From the NCBI GenBank assembly GCA_964019695.1, contig OZ026520.1, forward strand, positions 33,398,620-33,462,619: a stretch of DNA of 64,000 nucleotides, given 5' to 3'. The position numbers and the translations under genes are program-made. Positions 32,285 through 42,392 of the stretch are shown piece by piece; the stretch's first letter is position 1; each line of letters begins with the position of its first letter. The notes under the pieces are model-generated. The model had not been told where the DNA came from, did no database searches, and saw only the letters and a list, made by a program, of their open reading frames with translations. The stretch is from Loripinus fragilis. Taxonomy: Eukaryota; Mollusca; Bivalvia; Lucinida; Lucinidae.

Positions 32285-35200
32285 TTAATAGGCACCTCCC
32301 GGGAAGCCATCTTCAAGATTACGAAGGATAGATAATCTTTTATTATATAGTTTAAAACACAGGTTTCTGGAATGCTTCTCAATTTGAAGTAAAATGCCAC
32401 TGTTGTCAAACAGGTTGGAAAACTTTCTACTGTCTATTATCAACTGGACAAGATCTTCTTTTGTAGAGAACAAATTTTTCCATTTCTCATCACCAATATG
32501 GTATTTAACGAAGTCTCTTAAAACTTTGAATGAACTCAATCTGGTGTCGGTCAAAAGCGGACAGTACAGCAACATATGGAATATATCCTCTTCTTGTTGT
32601 TTACATAATTTGCAGGTTGGATCTTCACTATACTGACTAAATCTGTGTATGTTTGTCTGCAACAGACAAGTTCCAGTCAGAATTCTAGCTTTTACTATCG
32701 CCTTCCTTACGTCTGTGACAGCATTTTCAGTAGAGACCCATACAGGATGTACCTCTCCCATGGAAATGTTTTCATAAGCATGGAATTTAAGTGTTGATTT
32801 ACATTGAGCATCTTGTAGTAATGAATCTCTCCAGTACGTCATAATAGTTCTATTTACTAAGGTCTTCCATGCTGTTTTTGTAGGTAATTCTTGATTTAAA
32901 CTTATAATGTCTGGTAGGTTGTATAACTCCAAAACTTTCAGTACACGATAGAAGAAACTGTCTTTATTGTCAAAATTCACTGAGATTTGGCGATTAAGAA
33001 CTTCTTTTATTCTGTTATTATCGGAGTCCAGAATGGAGTGCAGAAGTGAAAGCTGTTTCTTATGAATCTCTGCCTCAACAGGTAATGCGCCGAGAAGCAA
33101 GTATACTGCCGCAGTCGCTGTTCTTTCTGGTAGAGATTGTATCATTCTTAGACTGTTTTTGTGAAATTTTTCTAAAGATGCAATATTGGTTTTTTTGAGT
33201 GGCAGAATCTCTAGCCCGTATAACAAACGAGGAAGAACATAGGTTTTATAGATCTGAAATGACGTCATTGGACTCAGGCCATTAGTACCATGGTATCCGG
33301 AGTTCATCAGTGAGTACTTTGTTCGTCTAGCAGATTTAATCCGTTCATTTATATTTATTTCACATTCACCAGACATAGTGCGTTTTAATCCTAGATGTGT
33401 AGTTTCTTCAGAGGAATGAATTTGGGTATCACCTAGTGTCCATACGTGGTCTGCCTCTTTTTTTCCAAAGTTATGTTCTACAATTTTAGTTTTTGTAGGG
33501 TGAATCTTATAGTGATGCTGTCGGGAATATCTATGTCCAACGCCAAGCATTAGCTGTAGTACTTCTGCAGTTGAGGCCAGATAAGCCATGTCATCTGCCA
33601 CCGCTGTTACTCCAATGTATATATCTCCCAGCATAAACCCTAATGACTTTTCCTCCAGTTCTAGTATCAGGTCCTCATCGAAGATCTTGTATAGTGGAGT
33701 GGACAGAACTCCCCCTTGTCTGACACCTTGCTTCAATGCAAAGCTTTCACTGAATGAGCCTAACCATTTTACTTTTGTAGTTAAACCATTATACAGTTCT
33801 TTGATGATTAACCAATATGTTGGACTTATGTTCCTGTTTAGCAGCTTGTCTAGGAGAATTGTATGCTGTACCACATCAAATGCTGATTGTACGTCCAATG
33901 TAGCAAAAAACAGTGTAGACTTAGTGCGTTTTGCCTCAGCTTTCGCTTCAGTTATGATGAGACTTGACATGATAGGTGACAAACCTTTGGTGAATCCATA
34001 TTGTAGTTCAGATATATTTGTAAGGTTTAATTTTTCAAGAAGGCAGTATTCAAATAATTTTCCCATGACTGCGGTTACTGTTATACCTCTGTAACTGTTT
34101 ACAAGACAAGAGTCTTTATCTTTCTTTAATACAGGTGTTAATATTCCAGTTTTGAACGCTGCAGGTACAGATTTTGATTCCAGAATTTGATTAAACAATG
34201 GGGTTATATATTTTGATACAATGTCCTTGCCATATTTGAAGTGTTCAGCACATAAGCCATATTCATCAGGTGACTTTCCACTGTTCAATTTCCTTATAGA
34301 GGTTTCAACTTCATGGACCGTAAACATTATTTCATTCAAATTTTCTTCTTTCAGATACTGCTCGATCACATTCTGTCTAACTGAACACAAATTTAAGTAG
34401 GCGTCGTCATACTCATTTTCCTTTGGGACAGATAGATCTTCGTAGTAACTTGCGAATGCTTTACACTGTTCTTCAGGCGAATAACACTCACGGTCACCGA
34501 CCTTGAGACACTGCGTCGAAGAAGTAGTAGTTCTAATCCTTTTAATGAGCTGATAAAAAAGCTTAGATGAGGGATTTGACATTAGTTTTTCATATAGCTG
34601 TTTCCTATCCATGGCATGTTCATATCTCTGTTGTTTTCTTAGGAGCTTCTTTTCTGATTTTAGTTGTGTATGGTATATATGGTTTGGAATTTTTCCGGCT
34701 AACTTCCATTGAGAGTATAGCTGTTTACAAATCTTTAGTGACTGTTTAACTTTTGGTGATGCCTTCCATCTAGGGCCTTTCAGATTGACTGTCCTTTTAG
34801 GTACAGAGGAATTTGAGGCACGTATTAGAGATTCAGTAATATTTGACACTTGATGATCCAGTGAGTCTTTATTGTTCAGGGAGGATAACTCTGCCACCAG
34901 GGACTGTCTATATAATTGCCTATCTGCCCCATCCCAATTCAACTTCACAATCTTTTTCTGTCGCTGGTTTACTGACTGGCACACATTATGTATTGCTGTT
35001 GTAAGAGTAGCTTTTACTTGGGCATGTGCTGATGAACAAATTGGAGATTTATCTAGGATCGTGTATGAAGAAATGAGCGACTTATCCTGCACTAAAATGT
35101 AATCTATTTGGGATTTTGAGGTACCCGCATGATGATAAAAGGTCGGTTTATTACCACATACGATGCCAGTACTTAGTTGTAGTTCTGCGGTCAGTTCTTT

Positions 35201-35806
35201 CAAAAGTTTATCATGTTTATTGGATCTACTATCTAAAAGGGTTCCATTTAGGTCTCCACACAGAATTACATCATATGTTCCTTGAAATTTTGTAAAAATT
35301 GAGTGCACAATGTCCAAACATTCAGAATATTCTACTTGTGAGCCGGTATCTTGAGTAGGCATATAGGCATTGATAAGACAAATGGGTCTAGAAGCGGCGA
35401 CAGTAACTGCAATAACTCTCTCATTTCCTTCATCCAAACGTTTAATTCTACTGGACCACATATCAGGCCATAATATAGCAACTCCTCCGCGTCCTCTGGG
35501 TAGTTTGATTCCAGATAATGGTTCTAAGTGATCATGACATCTAATATGGGACGCCATATTTGGGAGAACAGTTTGTATATAATTCTTTTCAAAAGACCAT
35601 AAAAAGTGTTCTTGGATACAGATAATATTATTGTTTTCTTGTAGACTTTGTAAAAATGAAGTATTTGATTTAACTCCCTCAATATTACAACTAATTATAC
35701 CTATGGTCTCTTTGACAGATTTTGAATTTCTTGCATGAGGTTTGGACAATCTGGTGGTACTTTCTGGAGGCTCGGTATCCGAAAATGGGAGTGATCTCCC
35801 TGGTTG
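32285..35806 (-). CDS. Retrotransposon ORF2: endonuclease and reverse transcriptase
   Basis: Open from just after a TAA at about 35807 to the stop at 32285, over 1,150 codons without a break. It has no ATG before the endonuclease core; the first usable non-ATG codon is TTG 35749, used here to number residues. Endonuclease: SCNIEG (~20), QEH (~45), GDLNG (~165), SQIDYILV (~212) and SSAHAQV (~237). Reverse transcriptase: NSYRGITVTAV, motif A TLDVQSAFDVV (~617), motif B GVRQGGVLS (~677), motif C VADD (~715). Near the C-terminus is a CxxC-x8-H-x4-C knuckle (~1044-1062). The protein nicks target DNA and copies the element RNA there (target-primed reverse transcription). Odd points: SAH where SDH is usual, and VADD where YADD or FADD is usual. 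It overlaps ORF1 by ~106 nt in the -1 frame. Confidence 0.92.
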   Translation of the reverse strand, partial: QPGRSLPFSDTEPPESTTRLSKPHARNSKSVKETIGIISCNIEGVKSNTSFLQSLQENNNIICIQEHFLWSFEKNYIQTVLPNMASHIRCHDHLEPLSGIKLPRGRGGVAILWPDMWSSRIKRLDEGNERVIAVTVAASRPICLINAYMPTQDTGSQVEYSECLDIVHSIFTKFQGTYDVILCGDLNGTLLDSRSNKHDKLLKELTAELQLSTGIVCGNKPTFYHHAGTSKSQIDYILVQDKSLISSYTILDKSPICSSAHAQVKATLTTAIHNVCQSVNQRQKKIVKLNWDGADRQLYRQSLVAELSSLNNKDSLDHQVSNITESLIRASNSSVPKRTVNLKGPRWKASPKVKQSLKICKQLYSQWKLAGKIPNHIYHTQLKSEKKLLRKQQRYEHAMDRKQLYEKLMSNPSSKLFYQLIKRIRTTTSSTQCLKVGDRECYSPEEQCKAFASYYEDLSVPKENEYDDAYLNLCSVRQNVIEQYLKEENLNEIMFTVHEVETSIRKLNSGKSPDEYGLCAEHFKYGKDIVSKYITPLFNQILESKSVPAAFKTGILTPVLKKDKDSCLVNSYRGITVTAVMGKLFEYCLLEKLNLTNISELQYGFTKGLSPIMSSLIITEAKAEAKRTKSTLFFATLDVQSAFDVVQHTILLDKLLNRNISPTYWLIIKELYNGLTTKVKWLGSFSESFALKQGVRQGGVLSTPLYKIFDEDLILELEEKSLGFMLGDIYIGVTAVADDMAYLASTAEVLQLMLGVGHRYSRQHHYKIHPTKTKIVEHNFGKKEADHVWTLGDTQIHSSEETTHLGLKRTMSGECEININERIKSARRTKYSLMNSGYHGTNGLSPMTSFQIYKTYVLPRLLYGLEILPLKKTNIASLEKFHKNSLRMIQSLPERTATAAVYLLLGALPVEAEIHKKQLSLLHSILDSDNNRIKEVLNRQISVNFDNKDSFFYRVLKVLELYNLPDIISLNQELPTKTAWKTLVNRTIMTYWRDSLLQDAQCKSTLKFHAYENISMGEVHPVWVSTENAVTDVRKAIVKARILTGTCLLQTNIHRFSQYSEDPTCKLCKQQEEDIFHMLLYCPLLTDTRLSSFKVLRDFVKYHIGDEKWKNLFSTKEDLVQLIIDSRKFSNLFDNSGILLQIEKHSRNLCFKLYNKRLSILRNLEDGFPGGAY

Positions 35807-38268
35807 TTACCATCCTGCTTAGCTATACTATCTAGTCGTTCCCCTTCTATATTCAACATATCAACTTGCTGAGGATTGTGAGGAGATACAATGGACCTTT
35901 TGCTATATTTGTCTGTACATTCGCCAGCAGGGCCACAAACGGGAGTGTGAGGTTTTTCAGATCTAGCTTCTATGGATATAGATGGTGTCCTAACAGGGGT
36001 TGAGGGAATTAAAATGATCTCTGTGTCTTGAACAGGGGTAGACTGTTCCAGGTGTTGGGTGTCTGCATGAACAGGACTGTTAGCGCCGTGCAAAGGTGTA
36101 TTTAAAGAGTCATATGATATTGAGGAGGGGGCACCTTTATTGGTACTAGATTGTGTGGCATTAACAGAACTCACAGAGCTGGCATGTAGCTGTTCGTGTG
36201 GAATGGCAGTGGGAGCTCTAGGAGGATGTGGAACACCAGGATTATTATTTTGCGGAACATGGTGCATGGTATTACTCATTTGATTTATATAAGGCTGTCC
36301 ATGCAAGGTGGAAGTGGGAGCTCTAGGGGGATGCGAAATACCAAACATCAGTGCAGGATCAGTCATTGCACGCATAGGGTGGCATACAGGCTGTACAATA
36401 TTGTTCACATACCGCAGGGGGCCAGACATCCCATATACCTGGGTGTTATAAGGATTATGACTAATTATATGTTGGGGGTGCAATATATGTATTGGGGCAG
36501 ATGCAGGCTGCTGTGTAGCATACGGATAGCTAGGGGGAGGGACAGAAGGGGCACCCATATGTGGAGGATATCCATATCCACCATGGAATACAGGCTGATT
36601 ATAAGTTGGTACTGGTATATGGGTGGGTCTATCAGTCATATTTGGCGGATTTTGATTATTATATTGTCGGTTCAGATTGACTTGAAGTGCCAATTGCGTG
36701 TTGACTGCTGTACTAATGCACATATTTTGAACAACCTGATGTTCCAACATTCTCAGTCTTCCCTCTAGTTGTTCATGCCTTATTTGCTGTAGGATATGAG
36801 TTTCTGTCTGTGGAGTTGAGCATACATTGGAGTGTGATCTATGTGGTTCCGGACTGGCCGTAGAAGATACAGTTTGAGGAACATGTGCTTTGACAGACTC
36901 AAATGCATTTTTCAGTTGTTTTATTTCATTTTCCAGATCTAAGATCCGAGTTTTTTGAGCCAATAAGATGGTGGAATCATTAATAGCTTTATCAGGTTTA
37001 GGTTTTTTGTTTGGAGGCTTACGAGGCTTTGGTGACTGTGACAATGCGTCAGCTTTTTGTGTTTGTTTATCTTGTGAGATGTGAGCAGACGTAACAGTTG
37101 ATACAATCTGACCATTAAATTCAGGTGGTATATCATGTGATGCTGCATGTGACCCTGAAGAACTGAGATTGGAATCGATGCTTATGAATGGAATTTTTGG
37201 TGAGGTTTCTGTATCAGACATAGCAATAGGTATGTTTCCATCTTTGCATATACTCCTGTCTCTGCTGACCAATGGAGAATCTCTTTCAGAAACGGTGTGA
37301 ATGTCGCCTGACTCAGATGTCGGTGCGTCCTGTGTATTATGTTGTGTACTACGCTGAATGTCTCCGTACAATACATCTTCATTACACTGGTCACACACAT
37401 ACTCTGTGTCTCTAAATGCATTTGTCACGGTTTCAGGGTTGAGATTTACACACTCATAATGCAGCCATGATTCACATTCTATGCAGTAGATTCCCTCCAC
37501 AGTTACTTCTTGATCACAATATGGACAGAAAGCTGACTCTTCAATAACAGATTTGCTGTTCGTACTATTTAGGTCTGATTGTTGACTATCCTGAGCTTGA
37601 TATTCTATTTGCATACTAGTATCACTATCTACTAAAGTGTTTACATTGTTCATTGTAGTTTGAACTGTATGGGAAGTTGATAGGCTTTTTAAGGAATTTA
37701 TCTGGTTTGCTATAGTAGCATTAGCTATATCAAGTTGTGGATGTTTATTTCTAATAATTTCACAAAGTTTGTCAAATATATTGTTTATGAACACATCGAC
37801 ACGGCTGCCATTCACTGTTATTGTATTTGTGGTGTGGTAGAAATTTATAGTAAACTTTGCGATATTCCCAACCGCTCCATTCTGTCGTCGATTGTACACC
37901 CTAAGGCAGGTATCTGTATTGGCATCTAAGCAATCTAGGCCTAACTGGGTTTGTATGCCGTATTGTCCTATGAGATCAGGGGACTGTATAATATTTTTGA
38001 TTTCATTTTTTGAGAGTTCATATGCTGATGTACTCAGACGTATAACAAAGTTCTTGCCCGGTTTCATTTCAAACACAATATGCTCTACATTACAATTTTG
38101 AAGCTTTTTATCGAGCGCCTTTTCCCTATCCAGGGTATACATTCTTTTACTCTCTGTTGCATCCGAATCGTCTGGAGGTTCCGAGATAGATTTATTGGAG
38201 GATTTTGTCTGAAGTGAACCCAGGGACACAGATCTAGTAACAGTTCGCTTTCCGAGGACCACCGCCAT
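35701..38268 (-). CDS. Retrotransposon ORF1 with PHD finger
   Basis: 855 residues from ATG 38268, which has A at -3 and G at +4; the frame is open a little further upstream but only from a GTG. Residues ~1-180 form a domain with no name I can give (includes KFTINFYHTTNTITVNG). A C4HC3 PHD-type finger follows at ~246-290: CPYC, CIEC, HYEC, CDQC. Then comes a basic stretch (KPRKPPNKKPKPDK), a short coiled coil (ILDLENEIKQLKNAF), and a long proline-, histidine- and serine-rich tail. ORF1 proteins of such elements bind the element RNA; a PHD finger could tie it to histone tails (inference). Ends TAG at 35701 inside the ORF2 frame. Confidence 0.88.
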   Translation of the reverse strand: MAVVLGKRTVTRSVSLGSLQTKSSNKSISEPPDDSDATESKRMYTLDREKALDKKLQNCNVEHIVFEMKPGKNFVIRLSTSAYELSKNEIKNIIQSPDLIGQYGIQTQLGLDCLDANTDTCLRVYNRRQNGAVGNIAKFTINFYHTTNTITVNGSRVDVFINNIFDKLCEIIRNKHPQLDIANATIANQINSLKSLSTSHTVQTTMNNVNTLVDSDTSMQIEYQAQDSQQSDLNSTNSKSVIEESAFCPYCDQEVTVEGIYCIECESWLHYECVNLNPETVTNAFRDTEYVCDQCNEDVLYGDIQRSTQHNTQDAPTSESGDIHTVSERDSPLVSRDRSICKDGNIPIAMSDTETSPKIPFISIDSNLSSSGSHAASHDIPPEFNGQIVSTVTSAHISQDKQTQKADALSQSPKPRKPPNKKPKPDKAINDSTILLAQKTRILDLENEIKQLKNAFESVKAHVPQTVSSTASPEPHRSHSNVCSTPQTETHILQQIRHEQLEGRLRMLEHQVVQNMCISTAVNTQLALQVNLNRQYNNQNPPNMTDRPTHIPVPTYNQPVFHGGYGYPPHMGAPSVPPPSYPYATQQPASAPIHILHPQHIISHNPYNTQVYGMSGPLRYVNNIVQPVCHPMRAMTDPALMFGISHPPRAPTSTLHGQPYINQMSNTMHHVPQNNNPGVPHPPRAPTAIPHEQLHASSVSSVNATQSSTNKGAPSSISYDSLNTPLHGANSPVHADTQHLEQSTPVQDTEIILIPSTPVRTPSISIEARSEKPHTPVCGPAGECTDKYSKRSIVSPHNPQQVDMLNIEGERLDSIAKQDGNNQGDHSHFRIPSLQKVPPDCPNLMQEIQNLSKRP

Positions 38269-38600
38269 ATTTCGCAAAACCAGATTTGAAGTTAAAAATA
38301 CAGTTTGTGTTTGATAAAAGTATACAGTCAATGAATTTAAAATATAGTTCACACATTAAAAAAGTTCAAGCAAGTTCTTGAATCTTTGTTACTGACTAAA
38401 ACTAAAGGGCTCTTTCAAATGTTTCTATGCTGACGTGTCATAATGACAAAGTTAAAATCTTGAATAAAATACTAATTTACACAAGCGAAGCTCTTCCAAT
38501 GATAATAACACCTTAGCTATGTATTTCAGTCACTTCTAGCTATTCTTTCCCTGAATGACGACGCTGAACCGAAGACAAAGTTCAAAATATTCTAAAATTC

Positions 38601-38612
38601 AAGATGGCTGCC
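38601..38612 (+). promoter_or_regulatory. YY1-like site near the retrotransposon 5' end
   Basis: AAGATGGCTGCC matches the YY1 core (AAGATGGCGGC-type) with one change. It lies ~330 bp before ORF1, in the presumed 5' UTR, on the strand opposite to the element. YY1 sites set the start point in human L1; a like role here is speculation. Confidence 0.3.
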
Positions 38613-38830
38613 GGGGAAAAGTACCACGAAATCTGGTGACACACAAGTCTTTTCTTCTAAAATGTCATTTTAGGATGAAATATTTTCAATAAAACATATG
38701 TACAGCAGATATATACAGTATCTATTTCTAAAACACTGTGAGAACTCCTAAAACTAATAAAACAATGTGATTTTTTAAAAATTTCAACAGAGCCCTTTCA
38801 CACGTCCTTTCAGCTCCGCTCCCGCTCCCG

Positions 38831-39410
38831 CTAATTGTTTACATGGCTACGCTATTCAGCCTTTTATCTTTGCGGACTTGACCCTTTCCAAGTGAAAATG
38901 TTACGTAATTTGGCACATACAAAAGAGATAATTGCCCTTTACGCTTGAGCGGTCGGCTGAGTATGAAAAAATCAATACACAAAGTCAGTGACGGCCAAAT
39001 CAGTATACGTTTTCCATGCTTTTTAGCAGAGCGGACCTGAGAGAAAGCATGGTATTTTACGACTTTTTTCACGGCCGATGTTTGCACGGATGTTTTCACT
39101 TCTCGTTTACCTACGAGGTCAGCGCAGCAGTCTAAAACAAGAGCACCTGTCCTATTTATTTATAGATAGCCTGTAAATATGGGAATACCTGAATCGTTAT
39201 GAAATAACTTTGGAATTTGGGATTTTAATGAAAGGCACAACAAACACATCTGCGTCCCAGAGGACGCAGGAAGGGTGAATTGACGGGTCCTACCTTATGC
39301 TTTATGCGTATAAGACGCAGGATATTGCGTCCTGTAAAACCCTGTTTAAAGGCCATCTATATGAGTCCGCCCCTCCGAGCACCCAAAGCATACAACCAAC
39401 TTTCATAGGC
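38831..39410. other. No gene recognised
   Basis: 39240-39340 has short palindromes around CTGCGTCC and GGACGCAG. Nothing else supported. Confidence 0.35.
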
Positions 39411-40103
39411 CTACTTCCTAATGGCCAAACCCAGGATTTCACTACGCTTTTGGTGTAGCTTAAAGCATACATTTCCTGACCAATTCTCAAGCAGCAGCAG
39501 CATGTCATTATCTATCTCTATCAGACCATCCTTAGCTAGAACTGAACTATCCAGAATAACCTGTGTCAAGTACTGTGGGTTTTCAATCACCATCCTTATA
39601 CTTGACTCGGAGTTCTTGGTGCACAATATTGAACCCAATTTATCCATAAAGCCCTGTCTGCTCTCTGCAAGCTTTGGGCATACTGCCAGAAAGTGCACAT
39701 GGTCCTCAGCCCCCGTGCCACAGAGAGGACAGCATGTGTTGTCCACATACTGATTGAAACGGGCCCTATTTTCTTGAAGGATGTAAGTGCAGGGCAATAG
39801 CCTAATTTTGGGGTATGCCAGCTTGACTACCTTTTTATCATTTGGGACTGATAGCCATGAGTGATGGACTTTCCCTACACTCAATGTCTTGACATTCAAA
39901 CGCCTCAACGAGGGCTTGTCTATTTGCCTCCATTCATTTTCATTAAAGGAATCAATTTGCCTTTTCAACTGGGCTCGCCATCCTTCTAAGGACTCAATTT
40001 GGGTATCAAGAATATAGATATTTGGTAGGCCGTATTTATGAAAGAGGCGACGACAGTCTGAATACCAGCTATTACTGTCAAGGTCTTTGACAGCCACTAG
40101 CAT
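39411..40103 (-). pseudogene. C-terminal fragment of a non-LTR ORF2
   Basis: 230 codons open. The frame matches only the end of a retrotransposon ORF2: an SNSWYSDCRRLFHKYGLPNI-type stretch, IRLLPCTYILQENRARFNQY, then the CPLC-x8-H-x4-C zinc knuckle (CCPLCGTGAEDHVHFLAVC), ending near ENWSGNVCFKLHQKRSEIL. The same knuckle type occurs in the other two minus-strand elements here. No RT or endonuclease precedes it, so it is a 5'-truncated insertion that happens to have kept its frame. Confidence 0.82.
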
Positions 40104-40844
40104 CAGAGTAACTTCTATAATGAAAATCCAGGATTTTCTTCACCTATCAAAAATTGGGTATTTTTACCAAAAATATTGACAGATGAATGATTTATTCATC
40201 AGGTAACTGCTTAAAATGATAAAACTAATGAACATACAACTGAAAAATAAAAGTACTTTAGCTTTTTAAGTGATTAATGGGAAACAATGGGTAATGAATA
40301 AAGCTTAATAACCAACTATATGTGTACAGAGGGTACCAGGGCTTTTTTCACCATATTGGGACAATGACCCATACCCCTGGAATTGGGAATTTTAGCGAGA
40401 AATGCCAAAAATTGGGAATTTTTTTAGTGATTTTAGCTATATTGTCAAATCATAAAATACATTGTATATATTTATCTGAATTTAGCTGTGGTGTTAACTT
40501 ATATACACCATTGCATGATGTATTATATGAGACTGTGCAATGTTGAATATTCGATAGTTTTAAGCAGTGGCGGATCCAGGACCACTTATGCTGGGGGTGC
40601 TTGATAGATGGACACCGACAGTCAATATATTACTGACACTAATAGCGCAAATCAGTTTCCATATAGAACTGTGTCCCATAGAAGCAAGACTATATTAGCC
40701 TATATACCACTCCCCTGAGCATTTGGCTTTCAGAGATTTGTTTTCAATTTATTTTGTTTAAAAAAGCAAATGTCCCCAGCGTGTGATCAATTTGAACCCC
40801 AGGTGCGTGGTTGGGTAAACATATAGAAAACACTTAACACTAAA

Positions 40845-41018
40845 CTTTGCTTCATATCAAAAGAATAAGCTGTGGACAGAAGATTCTTAAAATAGTTTTT
40901 CTCCACTATGATTATGGACTGACGATCATTAGGTTTTAATAGCGTCCATAATCATAGTGGAGAAAAACTATTTTAAGAATCTTCTGTCCACAGCTTATAC
41001 TTTTAATATGAAGCAAAG
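40845..41018. repeat. 75-bp-arm inverted repeat
   Basis: Arms 40845-40919 and 40944-41018 are reverse complements with about three mismatches around a 24-base loop; the inner ~53 bases (ATAAGCTGTGGACAGAAGAT onward) match exactly. This could form a strong cruciform or RNA hairpin. Non-coding. Confidence 0.9.
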
Positions 41019-41685
41019 ATGCATGGTTGGCAGAATCTATGGGACTACAAGCTGTGGGTCTCATTGTTTAGGAGAAGATTTATTTAGCTAATGACTCTAA
41101 GGCTAGTATAGACAACAGGAGCATGGATGGCAGGATTTATGTAGGTGACCATAAGACATACATCTATAAGCTGTGGGTCTCGCCGTTTCAGAGAAAAAGA
41201 TTTTTAAGTTTTTCCCAATATGCCAGTCAGCCCAAAAACCACATGCAACCTTTCCCCTTCCATACCTGATGATGCTTTATATGTAATTTGACTAAAATTA
41301 GTCCGCTGATATATTTCTTTGAAAACGTGAACGGAAGATGCCGTGACGAACGTTGGACCATTGGTACACTAAAACCTCACGTGAGTTTTCGTGGTCATGT
41401 GAGCTAACAATATTGTTACTCACTGGGTCCGCATTTGGATTATTTCCCAGTTGATTGGAGGGGAAGGTAGTGAAATAACTCCTAACTGCTCCCATCTAAT
41501 AGATACAAAAGGGCCTGGAGTGGGGTTTTGCCAGTAACTAACAGCTGTCCTTCTTTCAATAAGAAGGAATGGGAATGACTGTAGAAAATAGTTCACAATA
41601 GAATGGTGCTTGACGGGAAGAGCGAACTCGTGACAGCCTGATCGCTAGTCAGACCCACATCCCACAGAGTTGACACACACACGCA

Positions 41686-42392
41686 CGCACGCACGATATG
41701 GAAGACTGGCATCGCTGATACGATAGTATCAAAATCTTATGTGCTAGTTCATTTTTTAAAGCGACTTATCGCACGCAATGTTGCCCAGAGATTCTGAACT
41801 TTTGATGACCCGAATCAGAGTGCGCATCCATGTTTGTCAGCAAAAAAATTAAGACTCCAGCAAGACTGCGAACAGGTCCTGGAAAGAGCACCACAGCAAA
41901 TGTGTGCGGCGATTTTTAAAAAGAAAAATGTTGTTGGAGAAAAAGCATCACTAATTTAAAACTATATCCTTTGAAAATTTCACTTTATGGGAGATTGTGG
42001 CAAGGAAACCTGATTCTGCTGCAGTGTCACGCACGCACGATATGCACAGACTTGCATTGCTGATACGATAAGTATCAAACTCTCGTGTGCTAGGTCATTT
42101 TTTTACAAAAAAAAAAAACCCCGTCTTATCCAATGCAATGTTGCCCAGCGAAGGCTCTCGCTTGGATGACCCAAATCAGAACACGCATCCGCGTATGTCA
42201 GCGCACCATGAAGACCCCAGCAAGACTGCTAACAGGTCTTGGAAAGAGCTGTAAGGCAAATGTGTGCGGCAATTTTTAAAAAGAAAATTGCGGTTAGGGA
42301 AAAACGCTATTTCTACCGTCCGATTTTAAAACTAAATCCTTTGAAAATTTCATATAATGGGAGATAGCTGCGAGAAAACTTGATTTTGCTGC
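41686..42392. repeat. Tandem duplication of ~340-360 bp
   Basis: Unit 1 (41686-42022) and unit 2 (42029-42392) both start GCACGCACGATATG. Both run through GCTGATACGATA, AATGTTGCCCAG, CCAGCAAGACTGC and AAATCCTTTGAAAATTTCA-type blocks to GATT-TGCTGC. The units differ at many positions, so the duplication is old. Confidence 0.82.

Larger units (their letters stand above)
31985..38830 (-). mobile_element. Full-length-looking two-ORF non-LTR retrotransposon
   Basis: Holds two long uninterrupted frames: ORF1 (38268-35701) and ORF2 (35806-32285), read right to left. PHD-finger ORF1 plus APE-type endonuclease-RT ORF2 is a layout known from CR1-like elements. Past the ORF2 stop, a ~300-bp 3' UTR leads to an AC-repeat and duplicated AACAGTC-CTGATCAGACTG sequence near 31985-32045, the likely 3' end. 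The 5' boundary is not sharp; GC-rich sequence around 38790-38830 is my guess. No target duplication found. Confidence 0.8.

Noticed and set aside
33588..34094. 168-codon plus-strand ORF
   Set aside because: Antisense shadow of the reverse transcriptase ORF2. The same holds for 36196-36768 opposite ORF1 and 39421-39753 opposite the RT fragment.
38269..38352. Upstream extension of retrotransposon ORF1
   Set aside because: Starts with GTG; ATG 38268 has a good start context.
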